Shown one piece after another: positions 56,101-64,000 of a DNA stretch of 64,000 nt. The notes beneath the pieces are model-generated. The model did no database searches. It was not told the DNA's origin and saw only the letters and a program-made list of their open reading frames with translations. Position numbers and translations under genes: made by a program. The DNA is from Streptomyces qaidamensis (lineage in GTDB: Bacteria; Actinomycetota; Actinomycetes; Streptomycetales; Streptomycetaceae), in assembly GCF_001611795.1 (NCBI RefSeq), contig NZ_CP015098.1, forward strand, positions 124,001 through 188,000. The letters run 5' to 3'. Each line of letters starts with the position of its first letter. Position 1 is the first letter of the stretch.

Positions 56101-56750
56101 TATCGCTCCTCCCCCGGCACGGCCGCCGGTTCTCCAGCTTCGACGAACTCCAGCACATCGAAGTCTTCCGCCCGCAGGCACAGGCCAGCCGTCCCGTGAA
56201 CGCGCGCGCCGAACGCCCCGTCGCCACCCATCATGCGCGCCGATTCGAGGTACAGCTCGGCCGGGTGGGGGTACGAGGAGGCGTACGACCGGTTGCCGTA
56301 CCAGCCGCCCGCCCAGTTGCCGTCCTTGAGCCGCACGCGCACGAAGCACGGTTCGCGGTCGCGGAACGCGTGGTCCCAGGCGCTGGGCGTGCGCAGGAAC
56401 CGAGCCTTGCGCCGCTGCCGATCCACCAGGGAAACAGTGAGGGCCGCCACGGCCGGCACGACGAGGAACAGCACCACGGCGACGAAGCCGACCATTCGCG
56501 GGCGTTCCACGAAGCCGTCCCAGCCGCCGCCGGCGCCTCGAGCCAGGCGAACCAACGCCGGCCCCGCTGCCACTGCGTACAGGGCGTCCAGCGCGATCGA
56601 CGCGACGATCGCCCGCAGCACCCGCTCACCCAGATCACGCTCACCGGGCACCGGCCCACGGCTGCGTTCCCGGACGAACTGATAGGTGACCCCGGGCAGC
56701 ACCAGAAGGACGAGCAGAGCGAGCTGCACGACGGTCGCAGGCGCTTGCAC
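56100..56750 (-). CDS. DUF6338 membrane protein, first gene of the CHAT operon
   Basis: 216 residues from GTG 56750 (GGGGGGTGG upstream). Helices: VVQLALLVLLVLPGVTYQFV, RAIVASIALDALYAVAAGPA and MVGFVAVVLFLVVPAVAALT. The soluble C-terminal part has CFVRVRLKDGNWAGGWYG, SYASSYPHPAELYLESARMM and VHGTAGLCLRAEDFDVLEFV, the SH3-like strands characteristic of DUF6338. Role unknown. Because the CHAT protease is co-expressed, it could be the membrane effector or anchor of the system. Confidence 0.82.
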   Translation of the reverse strand: MQAPATVVQLALLVLLVLPGVTYQFVRERSRGPVPGERDLGERVLRAIVASIALDALYAVAAGPALVRLARGAGGGWDGFVERPRMVGFVAVVLFLVVPAVAALTVSLVDRQRRKARFLRTPSAWDHAFRDREPCFVRVRLKDGNWAGGWYGNRSYASSYPHPAELYLESARMMGGDGAFGARVHGTAGLCLRAEDFDVLEFVEAGEPAAVPGEER

Positions 56751-57169
56751 TCACCACCCCCCATGTTTCACGGACTCCGCTCGATCAGGCTACTGCGGGA
56801 CACACGACATGCGAACCTACAGGTGCGGGCGTGGTGGTCCTGGTCGTAGTGCAGGTGGCAACCCTGGCGCATGGCACGGAGGTTGGGCCCGGTCGCAGTT
56901 CCCCGGCGTGTGGCCGAGGTGCGCGACGGAACGTGGGAACCGGCCCGTTCGGCAGTCACCTCGCCGCCGACTTTGTTGAAGCACTCGAGGGTCTGGCTCC
57001 CCCAACAGGTCATCAACGTGCTCGAGCAGGCATTCCAGCGAGTTGCGAACGCCGGCACGCGGGTGGAGGGCGGGGACGCTGTCGAAGCAAAAGCCGCTGC
57101 GGCGCTCGTCGCGAGCAGTCAGATCGTGATCGATCCAGAAGACGGGCCAGGAGAGCCACTGCCTGAACC
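56751..57169. other. Intergenic stretch without recognised gene
   Basis: No supported coding region. The promoter of the DUF6338 operon must lie in its left part. The segment 57100-57170 is probably the start of the IS5 remnant. Confidence 0.35.
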
Positions 57170-57835
57170 AGTACACCGGGATCCGCTGGGACGTCTCTGC
57201 CCCAGGAGATGGGCTTCAGCTCGGGATTGACCTGCTGGTGTCGGCTGCGGGACTGAAACGAGGCCGGGGTCTGGCAGCACCGGCACGAGCTGCTGCTGTC
57301 CGAGCTGCGGGTCGCAGACCTGCTGGACTTGTCCCGCGCCGCGGTCGACTCCAGCCACATCCGCGCGATGAAGGGCGGGCCGGCCACCGGTCCGGCCCCG
57401 GTGGACCGGGGCAAGGCCGGCAGCAAGCACCACCTGATCGTCGAGGCGCACGGCATCCCGCTCGCGGCAACCACCACCGGCGGCAGCCGTGGGCGACGTC
57501 ACCCAACTGATCCCGCTGATCCAGGCCGTCCCGCCGGTCCGCGGCAAGCGCGGCCTGGCCACTGCGCCGCCCCAGGTGTCTGTACGCCGACCGCGGCCAT
57601 GACCACGAGGTCTACCGGGACAAGGCCCGCCGGTTCCAGATCTCCCCGCGCATCGTCCGGCGCGGCACCGGGCACGGCTCCGTCCTGGGCGTGTACCGCT
57701 GGGTCATGGAAGGAGCGACCGCGCTGCTGCACTGGTTCCGCCGCCTGCGCATCCGCTGGGAGATCCGCGACGACATTCACCGCGCGTTCATCACCCTCGT
57801 CTGCGCCGTCATCAGCTGGCGACGACTGCGCACCG
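57170..57835 (+). pseudogene. IS5/IS427 transposase, several frameshifts
   Basis: Ordered fragments: YTGIRWD near 57175, HELLLSELRVADLLDLSRAA, first Asp AVDSSHIRAMKGGPATGPAP and VDRGKAGSKHHLIVEAHGIP, GDVTQLIPLIQAVPPVRGKR, second Asp LYADRGHDHEVYRDKARRFQ, last part LGVYRWVMEGATALLHWFRR, where Met-Glu-Gly replaces Val-Glu-Arg/Gly. At least four indels. Same group as the element at 3.3 kb but not a copy of it. Confidence 0.85.
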
Positions 57836-57928
57836 CGCCCTGTCGAGAGCAGGGACAGGCGATGCGCCCCAGGGGATGGCCTGCTCGATGCGTCCGAAGG
57901 CACTGGCAGCAGCCGGGCTCGCGCAGCC

Positions 57929-58675
57929 TCACATCCGGGATCTCAGCACGTCGACCTCACAGCCCGGCGCGTACGGGTCGAAGCCGTGCTCGACCAGCCA
58001 GCGAACCCCCAGCAGGCTTCGCACCGACCACCACGCGCGGATCACGTCGAGGTCGACGTCGATGCCATATCCGGCGATGACGTCGTCGAGGTGCCCCTCG
58101 TGTCCGAGCGTCAAGGTGGCGAGGTCGAACAGGGCATCACCCCGGCCCGCCTCGGACCAGTCGATGATGCCCGTGACCTCGTCGCCGTCGACAAAGACGT
58201 GGTCGATCTGCAGGTCGCCGTGCGTGAACACCGGAGTCCATAACCGGATCGCGGCCTCGGCGACCTGGCGGTTGCGGATGACCAGGTCGGCGGGCAGGAC
58301 GCCGTTCGTCACGAGCAACTCGCACTCGCCGTCGAGTTCCGCCGCCAACTCCTCCGGACTCCGGCGGCGTCGGCCGGGCCAGGGCGGCAACGGCGCCTCG
58401 TGCAACCGCCGGATGGCAGCACCCGCTGCGGCCCACGCGGCCGACGACGCGGTCGACGGCTCACCGAGACGGCCGAGCGCCGTCCCCGGGACGGCGGCGA
58501 TCGCGAGCACGGACGGCTTACGCCACAGGACCTCCGGAGTCGGGACCGGCACCAAGGCCATCGCATCGACCTCGACGTCGATGCGCGCCTGATCGGCGTC
58601 CACCTTCAAGAACACGTCGCCGACGCGCAGAGTCGCGCGCTCGGAATGGGCGACGACGACTTTGACCTCATCCAT
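57929..58675 (-). CDS. APH/choline-kinase-like phosphotransferase
   Basis: 248 residues from ATG 58675. Kinase-like fold: ATLRVGDVFLKVDADQARID with the ATP Lys in VFLKVD, then PTPEVLWRKPSVLAIAAVPG, the Brenner-type loop VFTHGDLQIDHVFVDGDEVT (HGDL with catalytic Asp, Asp-His where Asn is more common), and the metal Asp in GIIDWSEAGRGDALFDLATL. No clear ribosome site, so possibly leaderless. Could phosphorylate an aminoglycoside, macrolide or metabolite; substrate not predictable. Confidence 0.85.
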   Translation of the reverse strand: MDEVKVVVAHSERATLRVGDVFLKVDADQARIDVEVDAMALVPVPTPEVLWRKPSVLAIAAVPGTALGRLGEPSTASSAAWAAAGAAIRRLHEAPLPPWPGRRRRSPEELAAELDGECELLVTNGVLPADLVIRNRQVAEAAIRLWTPVFTHGDLQIDHVFVDGDEVTGIIDWSEAGRGDALFDLATLTLGHEGHLDDVIAGYGIDVDLDVIRAWWSVRSLLGVRWLVEHGFDPYAPGCEVDVLRSRM

Positions 58676-58834
58676 GGGCGACCAGTATCCCGGGGATGAC
58701 GGCCGACGTCTCCGGGTTCGGCACGTGCGACTACGCGGCTGACCGCGTCCCGATACCCGGCGGCATCGTGCGCGACACCGACCTCTGACCAGGTCAAGTC
58801 CACCACTTTTGCTGGGAGGCCTAAGCCGATCGAC

Positions 58835-58993
58835 GTGCGCGTCGCCCACCACTTCGTGCTCCGCGGCGGCCTGATCGTCCCCGGGCTGCTCTCCCTGGGC
58901 GCCGCTGTCGAGGTCCTCGACCCGCCCGAGGCTCGCGCCGAACTCATCGCCGTGGCCACCCAACTCGCCGCGCTCTCCTGTGCGCGGGCCTGA
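58835..58993 (+). pseudogene. WYL-domain regulator C-terminal fragment (tentative)
   Basis: Plus strand: a Leu-rich stretch GLLSLGAAVEVLDPPEARAE and LIAVATQLAALSCARA before TGA. The pattern (LG..VEVL.PPELR..L...A..L..LY) is the end of WYL/YafY regulators. Only about 50 residues remain, so a fragment. Confidence 0.4.
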
Positions 58994-59121
58994 CGGCATC
59001 GACCGGCCTGCGCCGAACGGCAGGTCGGCTCGAGGCCGCCATCGCATTCGGCGGGCTGCGTCAACCGGTCTTCGCAGCGCAACGGCCGAGCCGGAACGGT
59101 TCGCATGGAGAGGCTGGGTGG

Positions 59122-59598
59122 TTACGGCCGTGCGGGCCCCTGCACCGTGCCGCGTGCGGAATGGGCCAGCAGCTTGGCCACCAGCTCACGCAGGACAAGC
59201 CGCTCGACCGGGGTGAGCGGCTCCACAAGGTCGGCGGTGACCTGCGGGACGTGCGCGGCGAGGGCGCGTTCCAGCAGTTCACGCCCTTTCGGGGTGGCTT
59301 CCAGGAGCGCGGCCCGGCGGTCGTCGGGGTGGGGGTGGCGGGCGAGCAGCCCGGCCTTCTCCATGCGGGCGATCAGCCGGGTCAGCCCGCCGGAGGTGAA
59401 CGACAGGTCCTCGGCCAAGCGGGCGCTGGTGGTCCGGTTCTCCGGGTGCCGGGCCAGACGCAGGAGCACCTCGAACTCGGAACCGCCCAGGCCTGTGGCC
59501 GCGCGGATGGTGCGCTCGGCCTGCCCGCCGATCGCGTCCGTCAGCCGCAGGAAGTCGCCGTAGAGGACGACCGCCTCGTCGTTCAGCAGCTCATCCAT
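59122..59598 (-). CDS. MarR family transcriptional regulator
   Basis: 158 residues from ATG 59598. MarR winged helix: GGSEFEVLLRLARHPENRTT, SARLAEDLSFTSGGLTRLIA, wing RHPHPDDRRAALLEATPKGR, dimer helix at the end (VERLVLRELVAKLLAHSA). Divergent from the solute-binding protein gene; the 16-bp palindrome and a TTGAAGGTTGAAGT element between them are candidate operators. It likely controls uptake or metabolism tied to that transporter component. Confidence 0.9.
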   Translation of the reverse strand: MDELLNDEAVVLYGDFLRLTDAIGGQAERTIRAATGLGGSEFEVLLRLARHPENRTTSARLAEDLSFTSGGLTRLIARMEKAGLLARHPHPDDRRAALLEATPKGRELLERALAAHVPQVTADLVEPLTPVERLVLRELVAKLLAHSARGTVQGPARP

Positions 59599-59695
59599 AA
59601 AGCTGACGGTACAGCAATCTCAGATACCTCGTGGGCGCCACATCACAGCGTGCACTGTGCCACACCACAACTTGAAGGTTGAAGTAAAGCTGCCC

Positions 59696-59711
59696 AGGAA
59701 GGTACCTTCCT
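59696..59711. promoter_or_regulatory. Palindrome AGGAAGGTACCTTCCT between marR and the binding-protein gene
   Basis: 16-bp perfect palindrome 45 bases upstream of the ATG at 59756 and 98 bases from the MarR start. Candidate MarR site. A second element, CTTGAAGGTTGAAG (59671-59684), precedes it. Confidence 0.5.
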
Positions 59712-59755
59712 TCTCGACCACCGCACTGCAGCACCGCATTGAAGGGGAGACGTCC

Positions 59756-60862
59756 ATGCCGGTCGGACGACGTCAGGTACTCGCCGCAGGTTCACTCACG
59801 GCCGCCGGGGCCGCACTGGGCGCCGGAAGGGGATACGCCGCGAAGCCCGGCGAGGAGACCAAGAGCCTCGAACAGCTGTACCGCGAGGCCAAGGCGGAGG
59901 GTGGCGCCCTCACCGTCTACGCCGGCGGCGACACCGCCACCCAGCAGGACGGCAACAAGGCCGCCTTCGAGAAGGCGTTCCCCGGCATCACGCTGAACAT
60001 CGTCGTGGACTACAGCAAGTTCCACGACGCCCGCATCGACAACCAGCTGGCCACCGGCTCCCTCGTCCCGGATGTCGTACAACTGCAGACCCTGCAGGAC
60101 TACCCCCGCTGGAAGCACGAAGGCGCCCTGCTCCCCTACAAGCCGGCCGGCTTCTCCCGCGTCCACCCGGCCTTCAAGGACCCCGACGGCGCGTGGACCG
60201 GCATCTTCGTCGACGCCTTCTCCACCATCTACAACGTCGACAAAGCCGGCGGCACGGCGCCTGCCTCGGCCCGAGACCTCCTCGACCCGCGCTGGAAAGG
60301 GAAGATCGTCTCGACCTATCCGAACGACGACGACGCTGTGCTGTACCTGTACAGCCTCATCGTCGACAAGTACGGCTGGGACTGGCTGCGGCGGTTCGTC
60401 GCCCAGGACGTGGCCTGGGTGCGGGGCACGCAGGAACCCGCTGACCGGGTCGAGGCCGGCAGCGCGGCCGTCGCACTGGGCACGGACGGCATGCTGACCC
60501 CGGCGGCGGGCGTGAAGACCCGCTTCGTCCTCCCGAAGCGCGACCCGTTCATGGCCTGGGCCCAGCGCGCCGCCATCTTCCGGCGCGCGAAGCATCCCGC
60601 CGCCGCGAAGCTGTACCTGAACTGGTGGCTGTCGAAGCAGACGCAGTCCGACTTCTACATGTGGTCGGTGCGCACCGACGTCCAGCCCCACGAGGGCTAC
60701 CGCCCCATCTGGGAGTACCGCAACGCCCACCTCGACGGCTTCGAAAACTTCATGGCGAACCGGGGCCTCGCCGAGCGCCTCAGGCAACAGATCACGCTCT
60801 ACGTCGGCGAGGTGGCGGGGGCGCCCTCCCCGGGGTGGCTCGGCCTGCACCCCGGGCGCTGA
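59756..60862 (+). CDS. Tat-exported ABC-type solute-binding protein
   Basis: 368 residues from ATG 59756, GAAGGGGAG upstream. Twin-Arg signal MPVGRRQVLAAGSLTAAGAA without lipobox Cys, so periplasm-equivalent or secreted. Family 1 binding protein: GGALTVYAGGDTATQQDGNK, AFEKAFPGITLNIVVDYSKF, LVPDVVQLQTLQDYPRW, SARDLLDPRWKGKIVSTYPN and KHPAAAKLYLNWWLSKQTQS. Resembles ferric- or phosphonate/spermidine-type binding proteins (Fbp-like). No permease or ATPase follows: the next DNA is IS debris, so the transporter operon seems cut. Confidence 0.9.
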   Translation: MPVGRRQVLAAGSLTAAGAALGAGRGYAAKPGEETKSLEQLYREAKAEGGALTVYAGGDTATQQDGNKAAFEKAFPGITLNIVVDYSKFHDARIDNQLATGSLVPDVVQLQTLQDYPRWKHEGALLPYKPAGFSRVHPAFKDPDGAWTGIFVDAFSTIYNVDKAGGTAPASARDLLDPRWKGKIVSTYPNDDDAVLYLYSLIVDKYGWDWLRRFVAQDVAWVRGTQEPADRVEAGSAAVALGTDGMLTPAAGVKTRFVLPKRDPFMAWAQRAAIFRRAKHPAAAKLYLNWWLSKQTQSDFYMWSVRTDVQPHEGYRPIWEYRNAHLDGFENFMANRGLAERLRQQITLYVGEVAGAPSPGWLGLHPGR

Positions 60863-60902
60863 CCGGGACGGCGGCCCCACGCCACGCTTCTCCGGCCGGT
60901 GC

Positions 60903-61056
60903 TTGCTCTACGACTACAACCACCAGCGGCGTCGGCTGTCCGGCCGGGCATCGGGCACCGCGTCGCCCGCAGGGGCATGGAGATCTCGCAGCGACCCATC
61001 CGCCACCGCTGGACCATCGAACGCACCATGGCCTGGCTCACCGGACGCGACGCCTG
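60903..61056 (+). pseudogene. IS5 family transposase C-terminal scrap
   Basis: YDYNHQRRRLSG and, after a shift, ARRGMEISQRPIRHRWTIER followed by TMAWLTG: the second-Asp region and the Glu box of an IS5-type transposase like the one at 35.4 kb. Truncated at both ends. It directly follows the binding-protein gene. Confidence 0.7.
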
Positions 61057-61099
61057 CACCGCCGCCACGACGACGGGCGCCACCGCATCGGCGTCCAGC

Positions 61100-61345
61100 T
61101 CCAGCCACGCCGGTGTCCCGCTCGATGGCCTGGAGGCGGTTCTTGAGCCGGTAGCTGTTGCCGTTGATCGAGACGGCCTCGCAGCGGTACCGGAGGCGGC
61201 CGAAGGTCGTGGTGGCCAGAACCTCCTGGCCGAAGACCTCCCCCCACTCGCCGAAGGCCTTGTCCGAGGCCAGGATGACCGACCCGGACCTGGCTCCACG
61301 GAGCGTGGAACGACAACTCGGTGTCGAACGGTTCAGCACCGATGT
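61100..61345 (-). pseudogene. IS21 helper ATPase (IstB) C-terminal remnant
   Basis: Minus strand: SVILASDKAFGEWGEVFGQE, VLATTTFGRLRYRCEAVSIN and GNSYRLKNRLQAIERDTGVA. This is the sensor-1 and end region of IstB (SN..F..WGE.FGDE, INGPSYRLK). Walker motifs absent. Possibly from the same kind of element as the IstA scrap at 17.4 kb. Confidence 0.8.
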
Positions 61346-61552
61346 GTCGCTGCTCGACAACGCCACCGGTCAGGTGCGCCCCGCTTCTCCGCTCGCCTCC
61401 GGCTCGGCGGCGACCGCGGCGCTGTGTCGGGTCAGACGCGCGTCAGGCGGCCCACCCCGCATTTTTCAGTGCTGGTCAGGGCCTACTGAACAACTTCCCG
61501 GCCTTGCAGAGTCGGTGCGGGCCGGTGGCACTCCCCCCGCCGCCGGCCCTGC

Positions 61553-61602
61553 GGAAGGGCGGCCCCGGGTCCATTCCCCCCTTGGCCCAGGGCCGCCCTT
61601 CC
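61553..61602. promoter_or_regulatory. 13-bp hairpin upstream of the subtilase gene
   Basis: GGAAGGGCGGCCC (61553-61565) and exact complement (61590-61602) with a 24-base loop, 58 bases before the TTG start. It could be a terminator for upstream reading or a leader structure. Confidence 0.45.
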
Positions 61603-61660
61603 CGTCGCGTACGCGGCTGCGTGCGGACCGGGCACCGACCACGGGGAGAAGGAACCTCCT

Positions 61661-64000
61661 TTGCGGAACAAGCGCCAGCAGACCAGCAGGAGACCGCGCG
61701 GGCACGGCAGGACGGTGTGCGGTATCGCCGCCGTGCTGGCCCTGGCCGGTCTCACCATGACCGCGACGGTCACCTCCGCCGCACCGATCAGGCCGGCCGG
61801 TCCCTCCACCGCGTCCCCGGGCGGCCTGACGAAGCCGGCCGCGCGCGTGACGCTGCTGACCGGTGACACCGTCGACGTGGACGGCAACGGCCGGGTGGTC
61901 GAGGTGCGGCCGGGCAAGGGCCGCAGCGGCATCGGGTACTCGGTACGGCGCTTCGCCGGCCACACCTACGTCGTTCCGCTCGACGCGTCGAGGCTGCTGG
62001 GCAGCGGCAGGCTGGACCGCCGTCTGTTCGACGTCACGAAACTGGTCGAGGACGGCTACGACGACGCGCATCGGGGGCAAGTGCCGCTGATCGTCTCCTA
62101 CAAGGGCTCCAGCGGTGCGCGGAACGGGGCCAGGGACGCTCTCCTCACCGCCGACGCGGAGGTGACGCACCGGTTGTCAGCCGTCCACGGCGACGCGCTG
62201 ACCGCCGACAAGCCGGACGCGGGCAAGGTGTGGCAGGCGCTGACCGACTCCAACGGTGGCCGCTCCCCTGTGACCGCCGCCCCCGGCATCGACCGGGTGT
62301 GGCTGGACGGGCGGGTCAAGACCAGCGCGCGGGACGCCGTCGCTCCCGATCCGCACGCAGGGGTCGCGCAGATCGGTGCCCCGGCGGCCTGGAAGGCGGG
62401 CTACGACGGCAAAGGCGTCAAGGTCGCCGTCCTGGACACCGGCATCGACGCCACCCACCCGGACCTCAAGGGCAAGATCCTCAAGGCCAAGGACTTCAGT
62501 GGCTCCGGCTCCACCGACGACAGGCAGGGCCACGGCACCCACGTCGCCTCCACCATCGTGGGCTCCGGCGCGAAGAGCGGCGGGAAGTACAAAGGGGTGG
62601 CTCCCGGCGCGGAGTTGCTGGCCGGCAAGGTCCTGGACGACACCGGTTTCGGCGACAACTCGGACATCATCGCCGGTATGCAGTGGGCCGTGGCGCAGGG
62701 CGCCGAAGTCGTCAACATGAGCCTCGGCGAGGACGACACCCCGGACGTCGACCCCTTGGAGAAGGCCGTTGACGACCTGTCGGCCTCCTCCGGCACTCTG
62801 TTCGTGATCGCCGCCGGCAACTCCGGTCCCTCGGACACCACCGTCGCCTCCCCCGGATCGGCCGCGGCCGCCCTGGCGGTAGCCGCCGTCGACCGCCACG
62901 ACAAGATCGCCTCCTGGTCCAGCCGAGGCCCCACCGCCGACGGCCGCCTCAAGCCGGACGTCGCCGCGCCCGGCGCCGACATCATCGCCGCGAAGGCCGC
63001 CCACGGCAACGAGGGCAACGACGAGGCGCCCGGCTATGTGTCGATGTCCGGCACCTCGATGGCCACCCCGCACACCGCGGGCGCCGCCGCCATCCTGGCC
63101 CAGGAGCACCCCGGCTGGAGCGGCGAGCGGCTCAAGGCCGCCCTGACCGCCTCGGCCAGGACGCTGAGCGGCGTGACTCCGTACGACGTCGGCGTCGGCC
63201 GGGTCGACCTGCCCCGGGCGATTGCCACCACGGTCAGCAGCGAGCCGTCCTCGGTCGACTTCGGCACCCCGGCCCCGTGGCCGCACCACGACGACACCCC
63301 CGTCACCAGGACTCTCACCTACCGCAACGACGGCACCCGGCCGGTCACCCTGGACCTGGACCTCACCGCGACCGGCCCCGACGGCAAGGCCGCGCCCACC
63401 GGCATGGTCACCGTCTCCCCCGCCCGGCTGACCGTCCCGGCAGGCGGCACCGCAAAGGCGGCGGTCACGGCGGACACCCGGCTCGGCAGCGCCGACGGCG
63501 TCTACTCCGGCGCGGTCACAGCGAGCGGTGACGGGCAGAGCGTCCGTACCGCCCTTGCCGTCGACCGTGAAGTGGAGACGCACACGCTGACCCTGGTCAC
63601 CACCCGACGGGACGGCAAGCGCGACAACGAGCCCGACGTCACCGTGGCGGGCCTGGACACGGGCAAGCAGTTCACGCCCTACGACGACGGAAAGGCGCGC
63701 AATGGCAGGGTCACCCTGCGCCTGCCCCGGGGGCGCTACGCGATCAGCGCGATGACCACCACCCCGGCAGGCCGGTCCGCCCAACTGGTCGCTCCCCACC
63801 TCGTGCTCGACCACGACAGCACCGTCGCCCTCGACGGGCGCAAGGCCAAGCCGGTCAAGGTGACCGCTCCGGACCGCCGGGCCACCCTCCGCGACGGCCA
63901 GGTCGTCTTCGCCGCCCGCGGTGCCAAGCCGGCCTACGACCTCGCCATCGGCACCGACCTCGACGCCAAGGACGACTTCCTCGGCCAGATCGGCCCCAGC
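61661..64000 (+). CDS. Secreted subtilisin-like (S8) serine peptidase, runs off right edge
   Basis: 780 codons visible from TTG 61661 (GGAGAAGGAA upstream). Basic start and signal helix (GRTVCGIAAVLALAGLTMTA, cleavage near TSA-AP). Propeptide of about 190 residues, then the triad: KVAVLDTGIDATHPD (Asp), GHGTHVASTIVGSG (His), oxyanion AAGNSGPSDT (Asn), MSGTSMATPHTAGAAAI (Ser), in normal order. After the catalytic domain a beta-rich region (SSVDFGTPAPWPHHDD, VTVSPARLTVPAGGTAKAAV) resembles Fn3-like stalks of large Streptomyces subtilases. Likely 1000 or more residues in total. Confidence 0.93.
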   Translation, partial: MRNKRQQTSRRPRGHGRTVCGIAAVLALAGLTMTATVTSAAPIRPAGPSTASPGGLTKPAARVTLLTGDTVDVDGNGRVVEVRPGKGRSGIGYSVRRFAGHTYVVPLDASRLLGSGRLDRRLFDVTKLVEDGYDDAHRGQVPLIVSYKGSSGARNGARDALLTADAEVTHRLSAVHGDALTADKPDAGKVWQALTDSNGGRSPVTAAPGIDRVWLDGRVKTSARDAVAPDPHAGVAQIGAPAAWKAGYDGKGVKVAVLDTGIDATHPDLKGKILKAKDFSGSGSTDDRQGHGTHVASTIVGSGAKSGGKYKGVAPGAELLAGKVLDDTGFGDNSDIIAGMQWAVAQGAEVVNMSLGEDDTPDVDPLEKAVDDLSASSGTLFVIAAGNSGPSDTTVASPGSAAAALAVAAVDRHDKIASWSSRGPTADGRLKPDVAAPGADIIAAKAAHGNEGNDEAPGYVSMSGTSMATPHTAGAAAILAQEHPGWSGERLKAALTASARTLSGVTPYDVGVGRVDLPRAIATTVSSEPSSVDFGTPAPWPHHDDTPVTRTLTYRNDGTRPVTLDLDLTATGPDGKAAPTGMVTVSPARLTVPAGGTAKAAVTADTRLGSADGVYSGAVTASGDGQSVRTALAVDREVETHTLTLVTTRRDGKRDNEPDVTVAGLDTGKQFTPYDDGKARNGRVTLRLPRGRYAISAMTTTPAGRSAQLVAPHLVLDHDSTVALDGRKAKPVKVTAPDRRATLRDGQVVFAARGAKPAYDLAIGTDLDAKDDFLGQIGPS

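Noticed and set aside
54070..56199. 709-residue open frame on the plus strand opposite the TPR-CHAT gene
   Set aside because: Antisense shadow of the TPR repeats; rich in Arg/Gly/Val with no recognisable motif.

Overview
The window reads as a stretch of accessory DNA from a Streptomyces or close relative. Base composition is very high in G+C, GTG and TTG starts are common, ribosome-binding sites are GGAGG-like, and several proteins are typical of that genus: a 56-residue hydrophobic protein, a lamin-tail exoprotein, an FG-GAP exoprotein, a DUF6338 protein and TPR-CHAT proteins. No rRNA, tRNA or housekeeping gene was found. A MobF/TrwC-like relaxase runs off the left edge, and remnants of IS5, IS701, IS21, IS256 and Tn3 elements and of a tyrosine integrase are scattered throughout. 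This is what a chromosome arm, a large plasmid or a decayed integrative element looks like.

Layout. 0-6 kb: relaxase (partial), a RelE-like remnant, a two-frame AbiJ/DUF559-like putative phage-defence locus, then an IS5/IS427 element joining a half MFS gene to a wrecked DnaE-type polymerase. 6-12 kb: an MFS exporter, a GNAT acetyltransferase and an extraordinary basic tandem-repeat protein on one strand, followed by small secreted or membrane proteins. 12-26 kb: Tn3, IS21, IS256 and IS5 debris, a LuxR-TPR regulator, a flavin monooxygenase, a LysR regulator, two intact IS5-type elements back to back and a broken ATPase regulator. 26-31 kb: a MarR regulator with three identical palindromic operators, an FMN reductase, a quinone oxidoreductase, a frameshifted esterase and a cupin, which looks like a redox or electrophile response locus. 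31-35 kb: a LacI regulator with three operators controlling a hydroxypyruvate-isomerase-like gene and a Gfo/Idh/MocA dehydrogenase. 36-44 kb: a TPR-CHAT protease gene split by an IS701 element, divergent from a zinc-ribbon-like protein and a membrane protein. 44-52 kb: aldo/keto reductase, FG-GAP exoprotein, M28 peptidase, integrase remnant and a dienelactone-hydrolase-like protein. 52-57 kb: an intact operon of DUF6338 membrane protein, a 60-residue linker protein and TPR-CHAT protease. 57-64 kb: IS debris, an APH-like kinase, a MarR regulator, a Tat-exported solute-binding protein and a subtilase running off the right edge.

The most interesting material: (1) the repeat protein at 8.3-9.3 kb, which has about 275 residues of repeats without a single Asp or Glu, behind a short leader that contains acids, next to an acetyltransferase and an exporter; (2) the two TPR-CHAT protease systems with membrane partners, one intact and one split by an insertion whose removal restores the frame exactly; (3) the split AbiJ-like locus. 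Many genes carry indels. Because very long genes beside them are intact, decay is more likely than base-calling error, but read-level checking would settle it.
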